The translations under genes were made by a program, and so were the position numbers. 64,000 nt of DNA from Alphaproteobacteria bacterium (GTDB lineage Bacteria > Pseudomonadota > Alphaproteobacteria > Micavibrionales > Micavibrionaceae): positions 1 through 64,000 of the forward strand of contig NVTV01000007.1 in NCBI GenBank assembly GCA_002401695.1. The letters are read 5' to 3'. Of the stretch, positions 27,956 through 37,557 are shown one piece after another; the stretch's first letter is position 1, and the number at the start of each line of letters is the position of its first letter. Under the pieces are notes generated by a model that saw only the letters and a program-made list of their open reading frames with translations, was not told the DNA's origin and did no database searches.

Positions 27956-29230
27956 GTGGACCTTCAATTTATCGATGCCGGTCGCTTGCGATTCCAGTTT
28001 CTAGTTTTTAGTATTTGTACCGCGCTTGCACTGCCCCTCGTCGGGCAGGAATTTGAGCCGGATGAACAGCATCAACGGTGGGCAAGAGCTGTTCTGAGCG
28101 CAGTGTCCCAACTAGAGAGTTTGCAGGCGGCTCAGTCAGACCTAGCTGAGATGGGCTATATTCGCCAAGCAGCAGATAGGCCAATTTATAATCCGGAAAT
28201 AAGTACCGACTATGAGGATAAGTCCGAGCGGGAGTATGCGATCTCATTGACTCAGACGATCGATTGGTCGGGAAAACGCAGCGCTAGGTCAAGGGCTGCT
28301 GAGTCGGCCCTGAGCTCTGCTGAATATCGCTATTCCAATGTCAAAAATGCCATGTTCGCCAGTGCGCTCTACGCTCTTGGGGAATACGAAGTTGCAAGAC
28401 AGTATGCCGACTTGTCTCAACAGCAAGTTAACTTGCTGCAGCAATTGTTCGACATTACTGAAAGTCGATTTGCAGTTGGAGACTTAGGTGCTCTTGATGT
28501 TGAGTTGGCGCGCCTGAGCCTTTCAGAGGCGTTATATGCAGCAGCTCGGGCGAGCAGCGAGTTGAGGATAGCGCAGGGGCTGGTCGAATCAGAAGCAGGC
28601 CAGATTATGATCACACCATTACCGCAATTTTCCTCAACTCAGATGCCAGGAATCAATACCATCGAACGTCTGGTAGACAATATCCCTGAAGTGCGGGAGG
28701 CGCAGTATCAGTTTCTGAATGCCAGAGACGTAGTAGGTATTGCTGAAAGTCAACGCAGAGCCGACCCAACTGTGAGTTTGGGCTCTGGAAAAGACGGACC
28801 TGATTCTGTGGTTGCGCTGACCCTGTCCATACCCTTGTACGTGCGCAACCGCTACACGGCAGAGGTTAGCGCCTCAAATGAAGCGGCAACAGCGGCTGAG
28901 CTCAGGTATGTCAATCTGCGGCGTATTAAATTAGCCGAACTAGGTGCAGCCAGTGAAAGTTATCGCCGTCTTAGCGAAGACTTTCAGCGCTGGCAAGTCG
29001 TCACTGAACAGCGCTTCGATGAATCCAGAGAGCTTTTACTTCTGCTTTGGGAGAGTGGTGATATAACCACCGCAGAATATGTCTTTGGACTGCAACAGAA
29101 CGTTCTGGCCGTACGGGCTGGCGCGAGTTTCAGTAGAGATGTATTTGTAGCGCTGATTACTTGGCTGGAGTCGAGCGGCCAGGCAGTAAGCTGGCTTGAA
29201 TCAATTTCACAACAAACAAATTCACAATAG
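27956..29230 (+). CDS. TolC-like outer-membrane factor of the second RND system
   Basis: A 424-residue outer-membrane efflux protein starting at GTG behind TAGGAG. A signal-like N-terminus (FLVFSICTALALPLVG) is followed by the duplicated helical hairpins with YNPEISTDYEDKSEREYAISLTQTIDWSGKR and the second-half LGSGKDGPDSVVALTLSIPLYVRNRY. It is 12 bp before the adaptor gene. It is only distantly similar to the channel at 25073-26347, so the two pump operons are not a recent duplication. Confidence 0.88.
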   Translation: MDLQFIDAGRLRFQFLVFSICTALALPLVGQEFEPDEQHQRWARAVLSAVSQLESLQAAQSDLAEMGYIRQAADRPIYNPEISTDYEDKSEREYAISLTQTIDWSGKRSARSRAAESALSSAEYRYSNVKNAMFASALYALGEYEVARQYADLSQQQVNLLQQLFDITESRFAVGDLGALDVELARLSLSEALYAAARASSELRIAQGLVESEAGQIMITPLPQFSSTQMPGINTIERLVDNIPEVREAQYQFLNARDVVGIAESQRRADPTVSLGSGKDGPDSVVALTLSIPLYVRNRYTAEVSASNEAATAAELRYVNLRRIKLAELGAASESYRRLSEDFQRWQVVTEQRFDESRELLLLLWESGDITTAEYVFGLQQNVLAVRAGASFSRDVFVALITWLESSGQAVSWLESISQQTNSQ

Positions 29231-29242
29231 GGAGTATATCTA

Positions 29243-30463
29243 ATGAGAAAACTATCTCCGATTACAGGTAAATCTAGCGTGCTTACTTCGCTGGCTTTGC
29301 TTTTCGCCTTTTCAACCGTACCGATCTACTCTCAGGACCTCCAGGATGATGATCACGACCATGAGGAGGAAGCGCATGAGAATGATATCGGCGCCTCAGT
29401 GGGGGAGCACGCCGATGATCATGAAGACCATGAAGCTGAAGAACGAGAGGGGCTGGTAGAACTGTCTCCGTCTCAAATGGCTATATCCGGCATAGTTGTT
29501 GCTGCAGTCAACTTCGAGAATCTGAGCTTACAGTTGAGCGCTCCAGGCGAGGTTGTGAACAATGAGTATCGTACAACTCACATTGCGCCGAAAATCACTG
29601 CGCAGGTAGTAGATCGATTAGTTGTATTAGGGCAGGAACTGGAGGAAGGAGAGCCGCTTATAACTCTTTATAGTGTGGATTTGTTGAGAACTCAGAGTTC
29701 GCTGTTGATAGCTCATAGAGAATGGTTGCGGGTTCGTGAACTGGGTGAGCAAACCATCGGTGCGCGCAGATTCACAGAGGCGCGAACAGTTTTTGAGGAG
29801 CTTTACAGCGAGGCTGGAGCCTACGGCATGTCGGAGACAGAGATAGAAGACTCGTTGATTGGTCGCCATGACGATCATGAATTAGGGGAATTTGATCTGC
29901 TTGCCCCGCACAGCGGCGTCGTGCTTAGCGATGATTTCGCGGTAGGGCAAACCATCGAGGCAGGACAGACTCTGATCACCCTAGTGGATGAAAGTTCAGT
30001 ATGGGTTGAAGCATCTCTGCCCCCGGACATTGGATTTCGACTGCCTGAAGACACCTCAGTTCTGATAAATGTGCAAGGGTCAACGTTCGAAGGTCGAATT
30101 ATTCAGCAGTCCCACGTGATAAATGAGGCGACGCGAACATGGAAAGTGCGCACCATCGTTGATAATTCTGATCATACTTTGCACGCTGGGCTATTTGCCG
30201 ACGTGATTTTCACTACTAGTTCGGAGGCTAGGGGCATTGTTGTGCCCGATTCTGCCTTAATGCGAGTTAGCGACGGTGATTGGACTGTTTTTGTTGAAGA
30301 AGAGCCCGGACAATTTTTTCAGACTGAAGTCGAGATCGTACAGAGTTTTCCGGGGTCGAAGGTGATCGATGGACTTCAAGAAAACACGCGGATAGCTGTT
30401 GAGGGGGCATTTTTTATCGCCTCGGAAATGGCCAAGAGTGGATTTAATCCACACGATCACTAG
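29243..30463 (+). CDS. RND periplasmic adaptor with His/Asp/Glu-rich N-terminus
   Basis: A 406-residue CzcB/CusB-type adaptor. After the signal peptide (SLALLFAFSTVPIYSQ) comes a segment DDDHDHEEEAHENDIG...EHADDHEDHEAEE, a probable metal-binding stretch as in CzcB. Then the lipoyl-like halves (LSAPGEVVNNEYRTTHIAPKI; FDLLAPHSGVVLSDDFAVGQ), the helical hairpin, and membrane-proximal domain. It ends in NPHDH. It is followed by the pump gene 14 bp later. The His-rich head suggests Zn/Co/Cd/Ni handling. Confidence 0.92.
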   Translation: MRKLSPITGKSSVLTSLALLFAFSTVPIYSQDLQDDDHDHEEEAHENDIGASVGEHADDHEDHEAEEREGLVELSPSQMAISGIVVAAVNFENLSLQLSAPGEVVNNEYRTTHIAPKITAQVVDRLVVLGQELEEGEPLITLYSVDLLRTQSSLLIAHREWLRVRELGEQTIGARRFTEARTVFEELYSEAGAYGMSETEIEDSLIGRHDDHELGEFDLLAPHSGVVLSDDFAVGQTIEAGQTLITLVDESSVWVEASLPPDIGFRLPEDTSVLINVQGSTFEGRIIQQSHVINEATRTWKVRTIVDNSDHTLHAGLFADVIFTTSSEARGIVVPDSALMRVSDGDWTVFVEEEPGQFFQTEVEIVQSFPGSKVIDGLQENTRIAVEGAFFIASEMAKSGFNPHDH

Positions 30464-30477
30464 GAAAGGATAATTCT

Positions 30478-33400
30478 ATGTTTAACAAAATCGTTGATTG
30501 GTCAGTAAGCAATCGCTTGCTGGTCATCATTGCCCTTGGCATAACGATAGCCTCCGCAAGTTTTATCATACCGAGTCTCAATTTGGATGCCTTTCCCGAT
30601 GTAACCAATGTTCAAGTGTCGGTTAACACAGAAGTCCCAGGGTTGGCGGCTGAGGAAGTGGAGCAACTGGTTACATTTCCTATTGAGTCAGTGATGTACT
30701 CATTACCAGACGTAGAGGAGGTGCGTTCAATTTCGAAAACTGGCTTGTCAAGTATAACGGTTGTGTTCAAGGAGGGCACAGATATTTACTTTGCCAGACA
30801 GCTCGTATTTGAGCGATTGCAGGCGGCCAAAGAGCTTATTCCAGATGGAGTTGGGGTGCCAGAGATTGGGCCAAATACCTCCGGTTTAGGTCAGGTGTAT
30901 CAGTATGTTTTATTGGCTACGGAGGAGAGCGGTTACGATGCGATGTCACTTCGAAGTCTGAATGACTGGGTGATAAAACTGCTCTTAATGCCGGTTGATG
31001 GTGTTACGGATGTCTTATCGTTTGGCGGTGAAGTTCGTCAGTACCAGGTCAATGTCAATCCTTCTCGTTTATTGGCATTCGGTTTGACTCTGGAAGAAGT
31101 CGTCGTAGCTATCGAAGCGGATAATCGCAATGAGGGAGGTTGGTATCTAGATAGGGGGCAGGAACAGCTGGTAGTGAGGGGGGTTGGATGGCTACCCAAT
31201 GAAGAAGAAGGCTTGACGGCTATTGGGCAGATACCTGTCAAAGAGAATGATGGTACGGTTGTTAGGGTGCGTGATATCGCTGATGTGAGATACGGAGGAG
31301 AAATTCGCCAAGGGGCTGTCAGTATGACCCGTCGTAACGGCGAAGATGTCGAGTCTCTAGGGGAAGTGGTATCGGGCATTGTACTGAAGCGCCTTGGTGC
31401 TAATACCAAAGCAACTATTGATGGGATTAAGGAAAGAATTCCGATCATTAATCAGGCGTTACCGGAAGGTGTAACGTTTGAGCCTTTCTATGATCAGGCC
31501 GATCTGGTTACTAAGGCCGTGGATACGGTGACGGAAGCTCTAGTTCTTGCTTTTATACTTATCATTATCGTGCTGTTACTATTCTTGATGAATCTGAGGG
31601 CTGCCATTCTGGTGCTTATATCTATCCCTCTGTCTGTGGGTATGGCCTTGACCGTGATGGCGTATTTTGGGCTATCTGCCAATTTAATGTCGTTAGGTGG
31701 TTTGGCGGTGGCTATAGGTATGATGGTTGACGGTGCTGTGGTGCTGGTGGAGAATATCTTCAAACATCTAAGTTACCCTGATTCTGAGCAAGATAAAAAC
31801 GTGGTGAAAAATATTACCCTGGATAGCCCGGAGCCATACGACGTTAGTGGTGATCAAGGCGGCGTATCATTGAGAATTCAGGAGGCGGCGAGGGAAGTTG
31901 CTAAGCCTGTGTTCTTCGCCGTTGTTATAATTCTGGTGGTTTTTGCACCACTGTTTACTCTCGAAGGAGTTGAAGGGAAGCTATTCCAGCCGATGGCAAT
32001 AAGTATCATGATCGCTATGTTGGCGGCGTTGATCGTTGCGCTCGTCGTAGTGCCTGCCCTAGCTAGTCTGTTTTTCCGTTCCGGAATTAAGCCACGTCCC
32101 AGCCCTCTGGTTGTGCCGTTGGAAAAGCTGTACCGCCCAGCATTGGAATGGGCAATGTGCCACAGAATATTTGTGGTGAGTGCCGCAGGGATTCTACTAG
32201 TGGCATCTCTTTTTCTAGTACCTCGCCTTGGAACGGAGTTTGTGCCTGAACTTGAGGAAGGCACAATCAATTTACGGGTAACCTTAGCTCCTTCTGCCAA
32301 TATAAGCACCTCATTGTCAGTTGCTCAGAAACTGGAGCTGGAATTACTTGAATTTCCAGAAGTAACTTATGCTCTAAGCCGTATCGGGAGATCCGAGATA
32401 GGGGGAGACCCCGAGCCAGTAAATAATGTCGAGATATTTATGGGCTTACTGCCCGTAAGTGAATGGACCTCGGCAAGTAATCGATTCGAGCTCCAGGCAT
32501 TAATGCAGGAAAAACTGGAAGTTCACCCTGGCTTGCTCTTCAATTTTTCTCAGCCCATAGCGACTCGCGTAGATGAGCTTCTCTCGGGGGTGAAGGCTGA
32601 ACTTGCCATCAAGTTGTTTGGTCCTGACCTAGATATTCTCGTCGAGAAAGGGCGAGAGATAGAGGTCGTAGTCAGTGAGACGCCGGGTACACGAGACGTG
32701 GCAATGGAGCAGGTGGAGGGCGAAGCGCAGCTGGTGATTAGACCGAAACGCGCGGAGCTGTCACGATTCGGTCTCTCGGTAAATGATGTTATGACGCTGA
32801 TAAGGAATGGAATCGGCGGGCAGTCCGCGGGGCAAGTTATTAATGGAAATGAACGTTATGATATCTATGTCCGATTACAAGAACAATCGCGCAACAGTCC
32901 AGATGTAATTCGTGCGCTGAGATTGCAAGCGGCGAATGGGGCCTGGGTTCGACTCAGTGATGTTGCTACGGTGGAAATTGAATCAGGTCCTCCTCAGATA
33001 CGGCGAGACGACGTGCAAAGACGGGTTGTTATTCAGGCCAATATACAGGGCCGCGATATGGGTAGTGTTGTAGCAGATATTGAGAGTTCGATTGCAAATG
33101 AAGTTGAATTGCCTCCGGGTTACAGCGTTGTGTACGGTGGTCAATTTGAGAACCAGCAACGCGCACAGCAAAGACTACTTATTGTTGTGCCTCTTTCAAT
33201 TGGCCTGATCGCCCTTCTGCTATATTTTGCTTTTGGTTCGGTGGGGCAGGCTTTACTGATTCTGGTTAATTTGCCCCTGGCCATGATCGGAGGAATTGTG
33301 GCGCTTTACATATCAGGCCAGTATTTGTCGGTTCCGGGTTCCATTGGTTTTATAACTCTTTTTGGAGTGGCAGTTCTCAATGGAGTTGTGATGGTTGAAA

Positions 33401-33678
33401 GTATCAATCAGCGGTTGCTCGGGGGCGAGAGCTCATTGGAAAAAGCCGCCTTCGAAGGTGCGCTCTCGCGATTAAGGCCGGTATTGATGACAGCGATAAC
33501 GTCGGCTTTGGGCCTGATTCCTCTTTTGCTGTCTGATGGAATTGGATCTGAAATTCAAAGGCCATTAGCTACTGTAATAGTCGGCGGGTTAACCACCGCG
33601 ACGTTTCTAACTTTGTTCGTGCTGCCTGCCCTCTATCCGATGTTTTCTAGGAGAAAGTTTGAAAGCGGTCTGATGTGA
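30478..33678 (+). CDS. Heavy-metal RND efflux pump (second)
   Basis: A 1066-residue HME-RND pump. TM4 reads GGLAVAIGMMVDGAVVLVEN, between the CzcA (DFGxxxDGA) and CusA (AIGxxxDAA) forms, so the substrate cannot be assigned from the motif. An insertion near residues 430-465 (HLSYPDSEQDKNVVKNITLDSPEPYDVSGDQ) in the cytoplasmic loop after TM4 is longer than usual. The C-terminal signature GALSRLRPVLMTAITSALGLIPLL is intact. It is the third gene of the rightward tripartite operon. Confidence 0.92.
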   Translation: MFNKIVDWSVSNRLLVIIALGITIASASFIIPSLNLDAFPDVTNVQVSVNTEVPGLAAEEVEQLVTFPIESVMYSLPDVEEVRSISKTGLSSITVVFKEGTDIYFARQLVFERLQAAKELIPDGVGVPEIGPNTSGLGQVYQYVLLATEESGYDAMSLRSLNDWVIKLLLMPVDGVTDVLSFGGEVRQYQVNVNPSRLLAFGLTLEEVVVAIEADNRNEGGWYLDRGQEQLVVRGVGWLPNEEEGLTAIGQIPVKENDGTVVRVRDIADVRYGGEIRQGAVSMTRRNGEDVESLGEVVSGIVLKRLGANTKATIDGIKERIPIINQALPEGVTFEPFYDQADLVTKAVDTVTEALVLAFILIIIVLLLFLMNLRAAILVLISIPLSVGMALTVMAYFGLSANLMSLGGLAVAIGMMVDGAVVLVENIFKHLSYPDSEQDKNVVKNITLDSPEPYDVSGDQGGVSLRIQEAAREVAKPVFFAVVIILVVFAPLFTLEGVEGKLFQPMAISIMIAMLAALIVALVVVPALASLFFRSGIKPRPSPLVVPLEKLYRPALEWAMCHRIFVVSAAGILLVASLFLVPRLGTEFVPELEEGTINLRVTLAPSANISTSLSVAQKLELELLEFPEVTYALSRIGRSEIGGDPEPVNNVEIFMGLLPVSEWTSASNRFELQALMQEKLEVHPGLLFNFSQPIATRVDELLSGVKAELAIKLFGPDLDILVEKGREIEVVVSETPGTRDVAMEQVEGEAQLVIRPKRAELSRFGLSVNDVMTLIRNGIGGQSAGQVINGNERYDIYVRLQEQSRNSPDVIRALRLQAANGAWVRLSDVATVEIESGPPQIRRDDVQRRVVIQANIQGRDMGSVVADIESSIANEVELPPGYSVVYGGQFENQQRAQQRLLIVVPLSIGLIALLLYFAFGSVGQALLILVNLPLAMIGGIVALYISGQYLSVPGSIGFITLFGVAVLNGVVMVESINQRLLGGESSLEKAAFEGALSRLRPVLMTAITSALGLIPLLLSDGIGSEIQRPLATVIVGGLTTATFLTLFVLPALYPMFSRRKFESGLM

Positions 33679-33706
33679 ATGGTATTTAAGGTGAGGGGGA
33701 TAATAG

Positions 33707-33838
33707 GTGACTAAGAAATGCAACAAGGGAAAGAACCATAAAGTAGTTGAGGGTTTAACTGCTTTTGGTTCGCTATTGCTTCGCCTCAGTAAGATTGTGA
33801 TAGGAGGAGTAGATTGGCCAGGGATAGGGATTAGATAG
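33707..33838 (+). CDS. Small ORF downstream of the RND pump, 43 residues
   Basis: A GTG-started frame with a convincing ribosome binding site (GAGGGGG, 8 bp spacing) encodes MTKKCNKGKNHKVVEGLTAF and a short hydrophobic-basic remainder. No family recognised. It could be a last, small gene of the operon. Confidence 0.4.
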   Translation: MTKKCNKGKNHKVVEGLTAFGSLLLRLSKIVIGGVDWPGIGIR

Positions 33839-33865
33839 TAAGCCTCTGTGCACAATGCCCTTGAA

Positions 33866-34061
33866 AGGGTAATGACAAGTTAACTCCCGATCTGTCAGGA
33901 TTTGGCGTATGACCCAATCAGAAATGTACAAGAGCCATCGATTTCCATCGGAAACCATCCAATACGCCGTTTGGCGCTATCACAGATTCAACCTGAGTCA
34001 TCGAAGATTTGATGTCACAACGTGGCATTGAGGTGAGCTACGAAGCGATTCGTCTGTGGTG
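33866..34061 (+). pseudogene. 5' remnant of an IS6-family element
   Basis: It begins GGTAATGACAAGTTAACTC (IS6-type end) and then encodes MYKSHRFPSETIQYAVWRYH, matching the start of the transposase at 5158, with an 8-bp deletion after LSHR that shifts the frame. It stops abruptly at the R1 repeat (34069), suggesting that another element joined there. Confidence 0.8.
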
Positions 34062-34068
34062 ATTTGGA

Positions 34069-34098
34069 TTTTCCAGCCTTTGCTAGACATTTTCCAGG
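34069..34098 (-). repeat. R1, first copy of the cassette-border repeat (inverted)
   Basis: TTTTCCAGCCTTTGCTAGAC, matching the complement of R2 (34862-34895). Together R1 and R2 flank the serine recombinase gene in inverted orientation. Only the half containing CCAGYCTTTGCTAG is conserved here; the CACCAAATAGCGC half is missing. Confidence 0.6.
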
Positions 34099-34247
34099 AA
34101 GGTAGGGCTGATGAAGGAGCGGCTTATGCGCAAGAGCGTTGGATATTATTACAACCTACAGTTAATAATATCTATGTAAAACAATCATTTACGTCATATT
34201 AAAACCCTATTACTATTGCCTTTTATAATCCCTAGGAGATTAGTTAT

Positions 34248-34817
34248 ATGGCAAATCAACACTTAGTAGGTTATGCGCGAGTCAGTACGAAAAATCAATC
34301 CAATGAAAATCAAATCCAAAGGCTTGAACAATACGGTTGCGAAAAGGTCTTTGCTGACAAGTACTCTGGAGCAACCACAGACAGAGGGCAATTGCAGGCC
34401 GCGCTAGCATATATACGAGAAGGCGATACTTTTGTGATTACAAAACTAGATCGGCTAGCAAGGTCGTCTGTAGACCTGGGGAAGACGGCTGAGCTATTCC
34501 AGCGAAAGAATGTCGATTTTGTAGTTCTCGATCAAGACATTAATACAACAACGCCGACCGGTAAGTTAATGTTCAACATGATTGGTGCGTTTGCGGAGTT
34601 CGAGCGCGATTTGATTCATGAAAGATGTAGAGAAGGAATCGAAAAAGCGAGGGCGAGAGGTGTTAAGTTCGGGAGACGTCCAAAATTGACGAGCGCCCAA
34701 TTGGCTGCTCTTAAGCTTGAGTATAATAGTGGAGACCTAACTAAAGCTGACCTTGCGAAGAAATACCAAATTTCGATTCCTAGTGTCTATCGGCTAATGG
34801 CTAACAGTAAAGACTAA
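34248..34817 (+). CDS. Serine recombinase (resolvase/invertase family)
   Basis: A 189-residue small serine recombinase. The nucleophile Ser13 is in GYARVSTKNQS, catalytic Arg and Asp motifs are in FVITKLDRLARSS, the long helix region is LMFNMIGAFAEFERDLIHER, and there is a C-terminal HTH (LTKADLAKKYQISIPSVYRLMAN). The length and order fit Hin/Gin/Tn3-resolvase types. It is flanked at 34069-34098 and 34862-34895 by inverted copies of the repeat that also borders the next three cassettes. It may therefore act on those repeats, but this is inference. Confidence 0.92.
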   Translation: MANQHLVGYARVSTKNQSNENQIQRLEQYGCEKVFADKYSGATTDRGQLQAALAYIREGDTFVITKLDRLARSSVDLGKTAELFQRKNVDFVVLDQDINTTTPTGKLMFNMIGAFAEFERDLIHERCREGIEKARARGVKFGRRPKLTSAQLAALKLEYNSGDLTKADLAKKYQISIPSVYRLMANSKD

Positions 34818-34861
34818 TCTTTCCCCTAAGCTAGCACAGGTCTTTGGAGGAGAAATTCAAT

Positions 34862-34895
34862 AAGCGCTATTTGGTGTCTAGCAAAGACTGGGAAG
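34862..34895 (+). repeat. R2, cassette-border repeat
   Basis: A 34-bp repeat with core GGTGTCTAGCAAAGACTGGG. Inverted partner R3 at 39133-39166 matches at about 29 of 34 positions. R4 (40679-40705) matches 26 of 27 across the CTAGCAAAG half and the following GGAAGTTCAT. The core has a small dyad (GTCT-TTGCT-AGAC on the other strand) whose arms change together in R3 (GCCT/AGGC). Confidence 0.7.
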
Positions 34896-34933
34896 TTCAT
34901 GGTTTAAAGAGCCGCAGAGGCTTGCGGATTGCC

Positions 34934-35716
34934 CTAAGCGGGTTGGAACTCCCCCAAGAGATCATATTGACTGGTGCTCGTGGACGTTTTCTTTCGGGCT
35001 GCATTCTTTAGTAAGCGAATACCCTTTTTCCATTCACTTTTCTTTGTCGAATTGCAAACAGCTTCATAGAGCTTCAAAAGCTCTGGGGTTAGAGTTATTG
35101 GCTCAACGAGCCTTAAAAACCCGGTGCCATACAAATCTGCTTTGAATGAAACCTCATAAGTAGATTTGGACAATTCCGAGTGATTTGCGTCATGATCGTA
35201 ACTCACAATCGAAGTGACTTGAGAGTATCCAACCGAATTGCTCGATACATAGTTCCTAATACGTTTGGCATCTATAAGAAGGGGCACAGAATCTTCTCTT
35301 AAAGGATCATCACTTTTGCACATCAACGCAAAGTGCGTCAGTTTTGGTGTACCTTGTGGTGTCAGAGCGCGGCTGCTAATTAGGGAATGTTCTGGTAGGT
35401 CAAAGTACCTGCCAGATTCGTCTCGATAATAAAGCCAGAGTGCTAACTCACCAGGTTCGACATCAATTTTCTTTGGTGGGCTTTTCATCTTCGTGAACAA
35501 CACCGAGATACTTTTTCCTTTATTCCCACTGAGCGCCAATTTTGGGGCCTCTCCTAGAGAGTTGCCGATACCCCAGCAGAAAAGACCGTTTCCCACCGAA
35601 CGCTCCATCTCTTTCCTGCTAATAATAGAATTCAAACTCTGCCCTGATTCAACGCCCATTTTTGTCCAGCAGAAGAGGGGTGGAACTATATTCTTGGATG
35701 GACGCTTGTCTTCCAT
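34934..35716 (-). CDS. Hypothetical protein in recombinase-linked cassette
   Basis: 260 residues from ATG 35716 (or 276 from 35764). No family recognised. Likely soluble, with mixed alpha/beta character, segments FCWGIGNSLGEAPKLALSGNKGKSISVLFTKMK and LTHFALMCKSDDPL, and a basic Ser/Thr-rich C-terminus (KKTSTSTSQYDLL). It is divergent from the ImmA-like gene across a 180-bp AT-rich gap that should hold both promoters. It may be a separate cargo gene or a partner of the ImmA/PIN pair. Confidence 0.6.
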   Translation of the reverse strand: MEDKRPSKNIVPPLFCWTKMGVESGQSLNSIISRKEMERSVGNGLFCWGIGNSLGEAPKLALSGNKGKSISVLFTKMKSPPKKIDVEPGELALWLYYRDESGRYFDLPEHSLISSRALTPQGTPKLTHFALMCKSDDPLREDSVPLLIDAKRIRNYVSSNSVGYSQVTSIVSYDHDANHSELSKSTYEVSFKADLYGTGFLRLVEPITLTPELLKLYEAVCNSTKKSEWKKGIRLLKNAARKKTSTSTSQYDLLGEFQPA

Positions 35717-35896
35717 GGCTATCTCTTTATTATTGAGGGAGGGATTATGTAGTATATTAACCAATACTATTAACTAATCCAAGATACCATCCATTTACAC
35801 GTTGGGAAATATGTACAATATTGGTAAGTAGTTGGAATTAATAGAGATATCCTCTATTTTCTTTTCAGCCTGTTCATTTAGGAGAATCACTTCCCA

Positions 35897-36904
35897 TTGG
35901 CAAAAGACTCAGACATTCTAAGGCAGAAGCTACTAGAAACCACGAGACTAAGCGCGCCCATTATCGACGCTGCTTGGCCGGATTGGTGGGATCAAGCTGA
36001 TGAGGGATCTATATCGGCTCAGGTGGAATTGAGATTCTCGCTCGCTCGGAAGCTAGGACTCGAGCCTCAGAGTTTGTTAAATGAGGATACGCCAAGGTTT
36101 GCATGGAAGGATTCGGGCAAGTACAAAAATTTCTCAGGAGATGAGGAGCACGAGAAGCCTGCAATTAGTTCTTTTGGTATTTCAGTATCCAATTTACTGC
36201 TGCAAAGTCTGAAAGAGCGCCAAGTAACGGGCGGGCTCGACCTATCGGCATCCAGCATTCGAGAAGCTATTCTTAGCACTAAACCACATATTGGTATTCC
36301 AGAACTCCTTACCTTCTTATGGGGTATTAGTGTGCCAGTTATCCATCTCAGGCTGTTCCCTTTGGCAGCCAAAAGAATGTGTGCAATGGCCACCAAAACT
36401 CAGGATCAATTCTCTATTTTATTAGCTAAAGATGCGCGCTATCCGGCACCACTCGCATTCCATATTGCTCATGAGATAGGCCATATAGTACTAAATCATT
36501 TAGGTGAGTTTTCTGCGATTGTAGATATGGAGGATCCCGCTGAAGGTAGAAGAGGTGAGGATTTAGAAGAGATAGATGCAGATAAGTTTGCGCTGGAGTT
36601 GTTAACCGGGTTTCCAGATCCACCTATCGAAGTTGTTGGAGAGGGGAAGAGTTCCAGGAGGCTAGCCAAGGAAGCTTTTGATGCCTCGGAGAAATTTCAA
36701 ATAGAACCGGGGACAGTTTCTCTATGTTACGGCTACCAAACAGGCAATTGGGATGTGGCTAATGGTGCGATGAAGCATATTTACGCGGAGCCAATGGATG
36801 TTTGGAAAATCGTAAATGCAATTGCAATTGATCAGTTGGATTTGAACCTACTTCCAGAAGAAAGTTCAAGTTTTTTAAGAGCAATCCTGGGTGGTGATAT
36901 TTGA
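35897..36904 (+). CDS. ImmA/IrrE-family metallopeptidase-like protein
   Basis: 335 residues. An N-terminal helical segment (residues 1-60, about IDAAWPDWWDQADEG...FSLARKLGLEPQSLL) stands where related proteins carry an HTH. A zinc-peptidase motif H192-E-I-G-H196 is in FHIAHEIGHIVLNH, with EIDADKFALELL downstream as the expected third-ligand helix. ImmA/IrrE proteins cleave repressors or act as toxin/antitoxin partners in mobile elements. Start TTG 35897 with TAGGAGAA upstream. Its stop overlaps the next gene by 4 bp, so the two are translated together. Confidence 0.85.
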   Translation: MAKDSDILRQKLLETTRLSAPIIDAAWPDWWDQADEGSISAQVELRFSLARKLGLEPQSLLNEDTPRFAWKDSGKYKNFSGDEEHEKPAISSFGISVSNLLLQSLKERQVTGGLDLSASSIREAILSTKPHIGIPELLTFLWGISVPVIHLRLFPLAAKRMCAMATKTQDQFSILLAKDARYPAPLAFHIAHEIGHIVLNHLGEFSAIVDMEDPAEGRRGEDLEEIDADKFALELLTGFPDPPIEVVGEGKSSRRLAKEAFDASEKFQIEPGTVSLCYGYQTGNWDVANGAMKHIYAEPMDVWKIVNAIAIDQLDLNLLPEESSSFLRAILGGDI

Positions 36905-37557
36905 CGAACATTGCAGTCGATACCGATGCAATCCATAAACTTATAGTTTTTGGGTTGGCAGCTGAAGCCAATAGGGTGCTCTTATCAGCATCCGTTAGGT
37001 TTTGCGCACTTAACGCTACAAAATATGTACTGAGGAGTAAAATCAGGAAGTCTCCCCCCCAAAAAGATTTGGGGTTGGTGATGGCAGATTTAGAGGCTTG
37101 GTTTGACGATGTTGAAATAATTGAGCCCGATGAAGGCGAGATCTCTTTAGCTGCAGAATTCGAGTCAATAGCTCAAAAATTGGGAGTCAGTTTAGATATT
37201 GGTGAAAGCTTATTGTGTTCAATTCTAATCAATAGATCGCTTAGTTTAATTTTGACTGGTGATAAAAGAGCAATAGTCGCTGGAGAAAAAGTTTTCATTG
37301 AGGCTGGAAGCGTTGAGTACTTCCAGGATAGGCTGATTTGTTTGGAGCAAGTAATCTTACTGATTCTGAGTTCCGGCGACCCCGAGGTAGTCAGAAGCGC
37401 AATCTGCGCCGAGCCCAATGTAGACACGGCTATCTCAATCTGTTTCAGCTGCACCTCTGCGGAAATCACACCCGATTCGTGGGCGGAGGGACTAAAGAGC
37501 TATATTACGCAACTAGAAAAGCAAGCACCAACTGTTCTTTACCCTGTTAGTTTTTGA
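36901..37557 (+). CDS. PIN-like domain protein coupled to the ImmA-like gene
   Basis: 218 residues. The N-terminus IAVDTDAIHKLIVFGL, a mid-protein acidic region (EIIEPDEGEISLAAEF, LDIGESLLCSILIN) and LILTGDKRAIVAGEKVF follow the spacing of PIN-type nucleases (Asp, Glu, Asp). Overlap ATATTTGACG with the ImmA-like gene implies coupling. ImmA-like plus PIN-like pairs are found in defence and toxin contexts. The assignment to PIN is from motif spacing, not a family match I can verify. Confidence 0.6.
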   Translation: MTNIAVDTDAIHKLIVFGLAAEANRVLLSASVRFCALNATKYVLRSKIRKSPPQKDLGLVMADLEAWFDDVEIIEPDEGEISLAAEFESIAQKLGVSLDIGESLLCSILINRSLSLILTGDKRAIVAGEKVFIEAGSVEYFQDRLICLEQVILLILSSGDPEVVRSAICAEPNVDTAISICFSCTSAEITPDSWAEGLKSYITQLEKQAPTVLYPVSF